Shown here: positions 33,568 through 41,510 of the stretch, in pieces | How positions within the stretch are numbered: the first letter of the stretch is position 1 | Layout of the letters: the number at the start of each line of letters is the position of its first letter | Origin: Porphyra umbilicalis | Lineage: Eukaryota; Rhodophyta; Bangiophyceae; Bangiales; Bangiaceae | Length of the DNA stretch: 64,000 nucleotides | Reading direction: 5' to 3' | NCBI GenBank assembly: GCA_002049455.2 | Contig: KV918872.1 | Coordinates: forward strand, 62,001 to 126,000 | The notes under the pieces: model-generated | What the model was told of the DNA's origin: nothing | Databases searched by the model: none | Seen by the model: only the letters and a program-made list of their open reading frames with translations | Position numbers and translations under genes: made by a program

Positions 33568-35718
33568 ATGGATGATCCTTTAGACATGTCTGCGGATGCG
33601 ATGCTGGAGGATACCGAGGACCTGCATATTGCTTCGGCGGTTGCGGCGCACCTGCAGGCGTTGCGCCATTGGCGAAAGCGCGCGCGTGGGTCTCGGGTGT
33701 CCCGGCGTCCGCGTTATGTTGGATCTGTACCGGGCCGGCGGCCGAATAAGCGGCGTAACTTCCGCTCAGGTTTGCGCGCTATTCTGAGAGATTATTTTGG
33801 CCTGAACGGGGAGCCGCCTGTGTATGATGAGGGGGACTTTGAGCGCCGGTTCCGCGTGCCGCGCAGCGTCTTTATTCGCGTCTATAACGCCGTGAAGGAC
33901 CGACCGTTTTTTGCGCAGCGCATTAGTGCCACCGGGAGGCTCCAGGCTCACCCCTTGCAAAAGGTGGTAGCGGCGTTTCGAGTCATTGCGTATGGAGAGG
34001 CGCCGGACAGGACGGATGAATATGTGCGATTGTCCGCTTCAACCATTGCTATGTCGGTGCGAGAGTTGATGCGGTTTATTGTGGATGAGTTTGGACCCTC
34101 ATATTTTCGTTCCCCCACCCCTGAAGAACTGCAGCGCATTTTGACGCGCAATGCTGAGCGCGGGATGCCCGGTTGCATTGGCTCTCTCGACTGCAGCCAC
34201 TGGGAGTGGCGCAACTGCCCAAAGGCGTTTGCTGGCATGTACCAGAATCGCCACGGGAAGCGCTCCGTGGTGATGGAGACCGTTTGTGATGAGGACCTAT
34301 GGATTTGGCACTTATTTGTGGGGTGTCCTGGATCTCATAACGACCTTAACGTTATGCATGTTTCCCCCCTCTATTTATCTGTCACGAACGGGGAATGGCC
34401 GCCCCGTACGTTTTCTTTCACTGCTAACAGCACGACCCGCACGCTCCTGTATTATCTTGTGGATGGTATTTATCCTAGGTTTGCTTTTTTCGTTTCTCCG
34501 TTCCCCGACCCCACGACAGAAGTCGAGGTTACATTTAACCGTCTTCAGGAAGCACTTCGAAAAGATGTGGAACGCCTGTATGCGGTGTTGACGGCTCGCT
34601 TCCACGTCGCTCTCCATCCTGCCAGGTACGCGTCCGTAGCGCAGATGGTCACCGTCACCAAGGCGGTGGCCATCCTTCACAACATGGTTACGGAACAGCG
34701 ACGAGACGGGTACGTGTCCCGCACCCGTATGGCGGCCGGCAGTCAGGCGGCCGGCGGCGGCGGCTTGGCGGGTGGGGGACAGGGTGGTGGGGAAGCGGGG
34801 GCGGGGGGATCTGCTGCCGCTGCCGCCGCCGGCGGTCAGGCGGCTGGCGGCGGCGGCTTGGCGGGACGGGGACAGGGTGGTGGAGAAGGTGGGGCGGGAG
34901 GATCTGCTGCCGCCGCCGCCGCCGGCGGTCCACCGGCCGGCGGCGGCCGTTTGGTGGGACTGGCTCTTGGTGGTGGGGGTGCGGGGGTGGTGGGATCTGC
35001 TGCCGCTGCCGCCGCGGGTGGTCGGGCGGCCGGCGGCGGCGGCTTGGCGGGTGGGGGAAAGGGTGGTGAGAGAGCGGGGGCGGAGGGATCTGCTGCCCCT
35101 GCCGCCGCCGGCGGTCAGGCGGCCGGGGGCGGCGGCTTGGCGGGACTGGGGCTTGGTGGTGCGGGGGCGGCCGGTGGTGGATTGGCTGCTGCCGCCGCCG
35201 GCGCTGGCGAGGCGGCCGGCGGCGGCGGTGTTGGCGCATTCTCCGCTGCCGCCGCCGGCGGTCAGGCGGCCGATGGCGGCCGCTCGGCAGGTTGGGCACC
35301 AGGTGGGGGGGGGGCGGGCGGTGGTGGATCTGCTGCCGCCGCCGCCGCCGGCGGTCAGGCGGCCGGCGGCGGCGGCTCGGGGCGTTTGGGGCACCGCGTT
35401 GGTGCGGCGGCAGCTGGGGGTCGTTCGATTGTCGGCGCCGCCGGTGGCAGTGGAGCCGGCGGCGGCGGCGGATCTGGTGCTAGCGGCGGTGGTGCCGTCG
35501 GTAGCGATGGCCACGACGCTGGGGAGGGCTTCGTGGGCGCGGGTGCCCCCCCCGCCCCCGTCATTGCGCCTGTCGCCTGGCTGCCCGCAGGCACTTTTGG
35601 GCATGCTCTGGGCGCGTGGGCGGAGAGACGGAGTGAGGAGGAGCATACCAAGCTGAGACACGACCTGGCGGAGGATGTGTGGGCGGACAGAGCCACGCTT
35701 CTCGAGCCATACTTGTAA
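33568..35718 (+). CDS. PIF/Harbinger DDE transposase, catalytically intact
   Basis: 716 residues from the ATG at 33568 (MDDPLDMSADAMLEDTEDL). This start is conserved in all three copies; the open frame itself reaches back to 33250. It is predicted to be a nuclear transposase of the Plant_tran/DDE_Tnp_4 family. A basic N-terminal region (RRPRYVGSVPGRRPNKRRN) precedes the core. All three catalytic acids are present: GSLDCSHWEW, YYLVDGIYPRF and KDVERLYAVLTARF. The core ends with AVAILHNMVTEQRRDGYV. From about residue 390 a Gly/Ala-rich tail of some 260 residues follows, built of repeated QAAGGGGLAG-type units. The last 40 residues are conserved again (HALGAWAERRSEEE, DLAEDVWADRATLLEPYL). The long Gly-rich insert before a conserved tail is not typical of the family. 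No stop or frameshift is present. Confidence 0.9.
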   Translation: MDDPLDMSADAMLEDTEDLHIASAVAAHLQALRHWRKRARGSRVSRRPRYVGSVPGRRPNKRRNFRSGLRAILRDYFGLNGEPPVYDEGDFERRFRVPRSVFIRVYNAVKDRPFFAQRISATGRLQAHPLQKVVAAFRVIAYGEAPDRTDEYVRLSASTIAMSVRELMRFIVDEFGPSYFRSPTPEELQRILTRNAERGMPGCIGSLDCSHWEWRNCPKAFAGMYQNRHGKRSVVMETVCDEDLWIWHLFVGCPGSHNDLNVMHVSPLYLSVTNGEWPPRTFSFTANSTTRTLLYYLVDGIYPRFAFFVSPFPDPTTEVEVTFNRLQEALRKDVERLYAVLTARFHVALHPARYASVAQMVTVTKAVAILHNMVTEQRRDGYVSRTRMAAGSQAAGGGGLAGGGQGGGEAGAGGSAAAAAAGGQAAGGGGLAGRGQGGGEGGAGGSAAAAAAGGPPAGGGRLVGLALGGGGAGVVGSAAAAAAGGRAAGGGGLAGGGKGGERAGAEGSAAPAAAGGQAAGGGGLAGLGLGGAGAAGGGLAAAAAGAGEAAGGGGVGAFSAAAAGGQAADGGRSAGWAPGGGGAGGGGSAAAAAAGGQAAGGGGSGRLGHRVGAAAAGGRSIVGAAGGSGAGGGGGSGASGGGAVGSDGHDAGEGFVGAGAPPAPVIAPVAWLPAGTFGHALGAWAERRSEEEHTKLRHDLAEDVWADRATLLEPYL
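34741..35530 (+). repeat. GGC/GCC-rich coding repeats in transposase tail
   Basis: Imperfect tandem units containing GCCGCCGGCGGTCAGGCGGC encode the Gly/Ala-rich tail. The same tract exists in reverse orientation at about 55740-56650 in element B, and in shorter form at 9420-9800 in element C, so its length differs between copies. Confidence 0.75.
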
Positions 35719-35731
35719 CCGGGGCAGCACA

Positions 35732-35775
35732 AAAGGTTTTTTTTTTCCCCCCCGCGGGTTTTTTTTTCCTTCGAC
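35732..35775 (+). terminator. Shared poly-T 3'-end motif after the A transposase
   Basis: Lies 14 bp after the transposase stop: AAAAGG, ten T, seven C, GCGGG, nine T, CC. The same order, AAAGG-T run-CCC-GGG-T run-CC, follows the second gene on the opposite strand at 35977-35936. Confidence 0.5.
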
Positions 35776-35935
35776 TTGTCTGTCCTCTTGCCTTTGTCTT
35801 GACTCCTTACTCGCAAATGTCACGGAGGCCTTGCTCGCAAACGACACAGAGGCGGGACCCGCCAAGGGCCGCTATAGCGGCCGTATAAATGATGCCAAAG
35901 TAATGCCACTGTTGCGCGCAAAGACGAAAGAAGTA

Positions 35936-35977
35936 GGAAAAAAAAACCCTGCCGAACGGGGAAAAAAAAACCTTTGA
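35936..35977 (-). terminator. Shared poly-T 3'-end motif after the A second gene
   Basis: On the minus strand: CAAAGG, nine T, CCCC, GTTCGGCAGGG, nine T, CC, directly downstream of the stop at 36006. With the motif at 35732-35775 it could pair to form a hairpin between the two convergent genes. Confidence 0.5.
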
Positions 35978-36005
35978 AGTCGCTGCCCGATACACACTCC
36001 ACACA

Positions 36006-39000
36006 CTATTGGTACTCAGCGTTGGTGTCGTCATCACTAGAGTCGTCCCCCTCAGCTTCGTCCTTGTCCTCGACATGGCCCGTGCCACTGTCGCGCGTGT
36101 TAAAGACAGGCACCACATAAACGCCGTCGTTCTCGTCGTCGAGCGCCTTCGACGCGGCGGCAAGAGCTGCCGCCGCCTTGGCCTGCTTGGTCACCAGCGA
36201 CCGCCGGCCACGGCTCGCTGCACCGGAGCCGTCCGCCGAGGCCGGCGGTGCAGATGTACTCGCCGCCGCCTCCTTGACCGCTCGTGCCGGCGGCTCAGGT
36301 CCTGTGCTGCTCGCCGCCGGCGGAGATGCCGGCACCAGTGCCGCGCCAGCCGCCGGTGCCTGCGCCGGCGCCGGCGCCGGCGGCGTACGCGGTGTCGAGG
36401 TTGACGTGCGGGCGGGTGTAGAGGGTGTCGCCCCCCCCTCCGCCGGCACATCTGCGCCAGTCGCGGGCGTGGAGGCGGCGGCCGTCCCCGCCAGAGAAGA
36501 CAAAGTACCCGGCGGGGACACGTCCAACCCGGCCGCCGCCATCAGCTTGCGGGCATTGGCGCGACCGAAAGCGACAGCTTCAGGAGTGTCCCGCATCTCA
36601 GCACTGTTGAAAAATGCCACGGTTGTACGCTCAGACGTTGCTCGGGCCAGCGCAGACAACGCGTCCGTGCTTGCCTTCAGCATACGCGACGCCTGGATGT
36701 CCTCCGCCCTGTCACGCTTGGCGGCCTTTGAGCCACGCGGGCGCGATTGGTAACCGCCAGCATCCGCGTCCTCCGCGTCCTCGTCAGAGTCGCTTGTCGA
36801 GCGGCCGCCGGGAGAGCCGCCGGATGATCCGGCACCGGCGGCGCCGCCGTCGGCAGCGGCGGCCCCGGCGGCCCCTCTGAACTTGTCGACGTGTCGCAGC
36901 ACCCGCCAGCACGGGACCCACGGGCAGTGCACTTGCTTGGCCTTGCGCTTGGTTGTCTTGCCCTTGGCCATGTCCGCCGCGCGGTCCTTGCGCATCGCCT
37001 TGTACACATTAGCGCCGCAGAAGCGCGCCATGGCCGCGCTAATCATGTCCTCCTCACTTGGGTTGCCCGTCAGCTCCATGCGCTGGACCGCCAGGTAGTG
37101 CGAGCCAAACTCGTTGACACCCTTGCGGATCTTGTCCCACTGCTTCTGCACCCCCCCCACTCCTCGCTCAGTGCGCCGGCGGACGCCAGGGCGTCCTGCC
37201 AGCAACCTCTTCCATGCCGAAACCACCGCAGTCCAAAAATTCGGGCCACTCTGGTCCGCCCCCTTAACAGGGTCCTGCGACGTGGTCAGGTAGGCTCTGC
37301 ACAACGCAACACGCTCCTCGTCGCTCCAGCCTGGACCGGTCCCCATCGCGGGGGCCGCGTACTTAAGCGCAGCAACGTCACAGCCGACGTCGTCAACATC
37401 GACTACTTCTCCACCGGCGGCGTCGTGCCCCGCGCTGCCGCCGGCTTGTCCTGGTACGCCGGCAGGCCGTGCCTCACCGGCTGGTCGTGGCCCGCCGGCT
37501 GTTCGTCGCCCGCCGGCTTGTCGTGGTCCGCCGGCGTGTCCTGGCCCTCCGGCGTGTCCTCGCCCGCCGGCTTGCCCTGGCCCGCCGGCAGGTCGGCGCT
37601 TGCCGGCTGGTGGTGGCCCGCCGGCTTGTCGTGGCCTGCCGGCTTGTCGTGGCCCGCCGCCAGCGTTACCGCCGACGCCTCCCCCGGAGCCCCTGGACTC
37701 AGCGTCGGGACAGGCGGGGGGTGCACGGTGGCTGCCGGCGGCCGGCATTCGGCGGGTGAGGGCTGTGCGCCGCCGGCTTGTGGTTGATCTGCAGCCGGCG
37801 GTGCCGACTCCCCGCCGCTTTCAGGCAGCACGTTGGCCGGCGGCGGCGCCCGCGAGCCACCGGCTTCACGGCGGCTGGCCCCCGAAGGTGTGGAGTTGCC
37901 GCCGGCTTGTGGCAACACAAAACTAGCCGGCGGCGGCGACGCCCCCCGTCCCTTGACCCCGCGCGATTGGCCGCCACCTTGAGGCGGCACAACGTCGGGC
38001 GGCGGCGCGAACCTGCCGCCGGCGAGCGGCAGACAGCCGCGAGCCGGCGGCGCGCTGACGACTTGCGGCGGGCGGCGACCTTGGTCTAGCGGCCCGCAGC
38101 CGTTCACGCCACAAGGCGGCGGTTCCCCGCCTTTCGGGTGCCGTCCGTCGCCGCCGCCGGCTTGAGAAGGGATGAAACCAGCCGGCGGCACCCAGTCGCT
38201 GCGCGGCGGCAACGACGCCCGTCCTTGCCCGCCACCCCAGTGGCCGCCGCCTCGTGGCGATCGACCACCAGGCGGGGGCCCCGTGTTGCCGCCGGCTTGG
38301 TGTGGGTGCCGAACAGCCGGCGGCGCCCAGTTGATGTGCTGCGGCGACGGCGCCCGTCCTTGCCCCCCGCTCCAGTTGCCGCCGGCTTGCGTTGAGTCGA
38401 GATCAGCCGGCGGCGCCCAGTTGTTGCGCGGCGGCGACGGCGCCCGTCCTTGTCCCCCGCCTTAGTTGCCGCCGGCTTGTTGTGAGTGCAGATCAGCCGG
38501 CGGCGCCCAGCTTTGGCGCGGCGGCGAAGGCGCTCGACCTTGTCCCCCGCCCCAGTTGCCGCCGGCTTGGTGTGGGTGCAGATCAGCCGGCGGCGCCCAG
38601 CTTGGGCGCGGCGGCGACGGCGCCCGTCCTTGTCCCCCGCCCCAGTTGCCGCCGGCTTGCTGTGGATGGCTACGTGCCGGCGGCGCCCAGTTGTTGCGCG
38701 GTGGCGATGGCGCCCGCCCTTGTCCACCGTCCCAATGGCCGCCGGCTTGGTTAGGGTGCAGATCAGCCGGCGGCGCCCAGCTTGGGCGCGGCGGCGACGG
38801 CGCCCGTCCTTGTCCCCCGCTTCAGTTGCCGCCGGCTTTTTGTGGGTGCCCCCGCCAACCAGCCGGCGGCGCCCAGTTGTTGCGCGGTGGCGACGGCGCC
38901 CGTCCTTGTCCCCCGCCCCAGTTGCAGCCGGCTTGTTGTGGATGGCTTCGTGCCGGCGGCGCCCAGTTGTTGCGCGGTGGCGACGGCGCCCGTCCTTGTC

Positions 39001-39328
39001 CCCCGCCCCAGTTGCCGCCGGCTTGCTGTGGATGGCTACGTGCCGGCGGCGCCCAGTTGTTGCGCGGTGGCGATGGTGCCCGCCCTTGTCCACCGTCCCA
39101 ATGGCCGCCGGCTTGTTGAGGGTGCCGACCAGCCGGCGGCCCCCAGTTGTTGCGCGGTGGGGACGGCGCCCGTCCACCGCACGACGGTGCCGATGTGGAG
39201 CACGGCGGGCACCCCCCGAGGTGGCACGAACAGGTGCACCGCGCGAGCACGGCGAGACGCTCTTGGTGCCGCCGGCGCTGGTCCCTCCTCCGCTCCGTGT
39301 CGCGCTCCGGGTCGGGCTTGCGGGTCAT
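36006..39328 (-). pseudogene. Long Myb/SANT-type second gene of element A, two nonsense codons
   Basis: Translation from 39328 begins KPDPERDTERRRDQRRRHQE with a cysteine cluster (CTCSCHLGGCPPC), conserved in all three elements. Then come about ten 30-residue units typified by GRAPSPPRNNWAPPA and HPQQAGGNW, and a Pro/Gly stretch with PAGHDKPAGHDKPAG-like units (about 37440-37700). The Myb/SANT-like domain follows (GWSDEERVALCRAYL, FWTAVVSAWKRLLAGRPG, about 37350-37130), then ARFCGANVYKAMRKD and a Pro/Ala-rich region. It ends in an acidic tail (EGDDSSDDDTNAEYQ). Two Trp codons in the array are stops (TGA 38822-38824, TAA 38463-38465), and the reading frame changes between 37748 and 37403, by intron or indel. 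The part from 37748 to 36006 is open and could still be expressed alone. The role is inferred: partner of the transposase in end binding. Confidence 0.7.
38290..39175 (-). repeat. 90-bp coding minisatellite in the A second gene
   Basis: About ten units of 90 bp, each with GACGGGCGCCGTCGCC and GGGCGCCGCCGGC cores on the minus strand. Unit length is a multiple of three, so copy number can change without shifting frame. A different, Arg/Lys-rich frame also stays open across the whole array (38104-39177). Confidence 0.85.
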
Positions 39329-39528
39329 AGTGGGAGAGGGGGGAGAGCGGCGGCTCTTGAACAGATTTGCCGAGGGTCAGGGAGGGGGGGGGGGCGGAGG
39401 GGACGAGGCACCGATGCGCACACGGCACACCGCCGGCGCCCACGCAGCACAGGCGGCGCACGCGGTCAAAGAGCCACACGCGGGTGGCCGGCGGCAAAAA
39501 AATGCAAGCGGGGGGGAGGGCGGGGAAC

Positions 39529-39775
39529 CGCCGCCAGCGTGCCTCGCCGGCGGCAAGGGTGGGAAAAGCTCAACGGCAGAAGGGGGGGTCGGGGAAATGG
39601 CCGCCGGCGTGCCACGCCGGCGGCAAGCGCGGGAAAAACGCAACGGTACCAGAGAGGGGGGGGGGGCAGCCGCCGGCGTGCCACGCCGGCGGCAGAGCGG
39701 GAAAAACTCAACGGTAACAGGGGGGGGGGGGGGGCAGCCGCCGGCGTCCCACGCCGGCGGCAAGGGCGGGAAGAA
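39529..39775. repeat. Array of palindromic hairpins upstream of the A second gene
   Basis: Four units of about 58-65 bp. Each contains a near-perfect palindrome (GCCGCCGGCGTGCC and its inverse ACGCCGGCGGC) followed by GGGAAAAACTCAACGGT-like sequence and a G run. It lies between the start of the second gene (39328) and the right end of the element. Element B has six units in the same place (50827-51215). Confidence 0.75.
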
Positions 39776-41142
39776 CTCAACGGTGGGTGGATGCGTGCGG
39801 AAGGTCGTTGGGATGAATGAGCGAGGGAACACGAGCCGCCGGCGGACGGCGTGTTCATATGCCGTCGCCGGCGGCCGACAGCACGCGACACGAGAAGCGC
39901 GCACACGCGGAGAACGAGCGCGCGACCGCAGCCAAGGGGGCGCCCCTCCGTACAGCCGATGGCGGCCCAGGGGGCGCCCCAACGAGCCGCGGATGGCACC
40001 CCGCGCTGCGGCCCCTCGAGCGCGTGCGTGGATGGGGGGGCACAGGGTGCTGCGGGCCCGCCCGAGCGGGAGGTGCGCCCGAGACCGCCCAGGGAGGTGC
40101 ATTTGAGGCTCCCCGAACGGCCCTCTCTGCGACACGGCCCCACGCGGCGCTGCCCACGAGGCGCGCCACACCGACACTGGCACGGGGCCTCGTGCGTGCC
40201 CCTGTGTCGACGAGATCCCCGCCTCGTGGAAGCGGCTGAGGCACCAGCCGCGCCACGCTTGACGTGAGGCTGCCCTACGACCAATTGGAGGGGGGGGGCA
40301 GGCCTGGCGCCAACAGGGACCAGAGGAATCTGATCACGGGCCGGCTGACCCCTGGCGATGATGGATCCGCCTCCCTTCCAACATATCTGTGAACATTTCC
40401 AGCAGCCAATGATATGGCTTGGATCAGATCGAAAACTTTCAAAGATTTCTCATTGCATGCAAAGCGATCACGTGATTGATTGCGCGACCGCGCCGATATT
40501 CTCGCGCGGGCCCACCGACACTGTCCGTTTCGACGCTTGCGGCGGAGCTCGTTCTGAGCAAGCCAACGCCGCAACCAGCAAAGGCGCCGTCCGCCTCTCG
40601 TTCTGGAGGCATTCGAATCGAAGCATCTGTCGGACCGCGCGGTGCCTGCCGTGGCCACGTCTTGACAGCGCGTCGCACAGCGCACCCCGTTCCCAGGGTC
40701 CTCGACCGAGAGCCGCGGCTCTGCGCTGTCGCGTGAGGCTCGCCATCTGTCATTAGTTCGCCAGGTGTCTTCCCGAAGTGAGATTTTGCTGCGTCGTGCC
40801 AGCAGGGCGACCAGTTTCTGTCAGTTCGTGGCGCTTTATTTTAGACGTGTGAACCTGACTTTCGGTATGTTTACTCAGATAACAAAAGTCTGCACAGACG
40901 ATTGGAAAGTGGCGACGCGTTCTTGTCGCGATCGCAGCCTTTTCGTCCCTCCCTCCCTCACCTCGTGACTGCTTGGATATATGTTCGGTTTCTGTCCGCT
41001 TGGGGGTCGACGTTGCTACGCACGCTTCCCCCATCTTCTTGCACCCATTTCTGGACCATGTAGCCCCTGTTTTCGATAACTCCAGGACCGCGGACGGCCC
41101 TCTTGGATGAGAAAAATGGGGAGCCGCTGAGCGTCCTCCACG
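39776..41142. other. Right arm of element A
   Basis: No gene. Its 40300-41014 part is nearly identical, inverted, to 49583-50295 of element B. Overlapping short frames here are therefore duplicated in B and are not called. Confidence 0.6.
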
Positions 41143-41207
41143 TAAGCAAACGTGGCATATTCCGTTTGGGGTTTCAGAACTTGGGGGAGACGTTGTTGGG
41201 TGTGCTC

Positions 41208-41275
41208 TAAGCAAACGTGGCATATTCCATCTTAGAATTTAGATCTTGGGGGAGACGTTGTTGGGTGTGCTCTTA
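41208..41275. mobile_element. Right-end stub of older Harbinger element E
   Basis: TAA (41208-41210), then 62 bp ending GACGTTGTTGGGTGTGCTC at 41272, then TTA. The 62 bp match the terminal 62 bp of A (41146-41207), with GCAAACGTGGCATATTCC shared at the start and the final 27 bp identical. This is what remains to the right of A after it inserted into E. Confidence 0.8.
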
Positions 41276-41510
41276 ACGAGCATTTCCTATCCGGGATACC
41301 TGCCAACCACAATCCCACCCGCCCCCTCCGATTTTGAGGCGGGTCCGACGAGACCCTGTCGACGCCCTCGTTGTTCTTCCGCAAGGTCGGCGATCCTCCA
41401 TTCCGCCCCTTGAATCTGCCCGGCTTTGTCTCACCCCTCGCCCTTCCCACTTCCCTCTTCCGCTTGCGCGAGCGTGGGCCGACGCCAAGGCTGCGACGCG
41501 CCGTGGTGTC

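Larger units (their letters stand above)
32877..41207 (+). mobile_element. PIF/Harbinger element A, best-preserved copy
   Basis: 8331 bp. Terminal inverted repeats of 31 bp with one mismatch start GAGCACACCCAACAACG at both ends. Exact TAA duplications flank it (32874-32876 and 41208-41210), the standard PIF/Harbinger target. It has two convergent genes: an intact transposase (33568-35718) and a long Myb-type gene (39328-36006) with two nonsense codons. The elements at 7492-21768 and 49583-58494 share its plan. Movement would need the transposase plus the second protein, so this copy may depend on another source for the latter. Confidence 0.9.

Noticed and set aside
34375..35865. 496-codon minus-strand ORF opposite the A transposase
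   Set aside because: Shadow of the Gly/Ala-rich coding repeats; the plus-strand frame has the conserved DDE domain.
38290..39175. CRISPR-like array of regular repeats
   Set aside because: Units are contiguous 90-bp coding repeats without unique spacers in a eukaryotic transposon gene.
41008..41035. Sequence TTGGGGGTCGACGTTGCTACG as the true right end of element A
   Set aside because: It resembles a degenerate terminal repeat, but A's exact TAA duplication and 31-bp match place the end at 41207; related sequence in C also continues past this point.
7492..41272. One giant element running from C's left end to the stub at 41272, since both have TTA flanks
   Set aside because: C already has its own AACTCCAGG subterminal sequence at 21760-21768, and the stub pairs with a separate copy at 32809-32876, so two different right ends exist.
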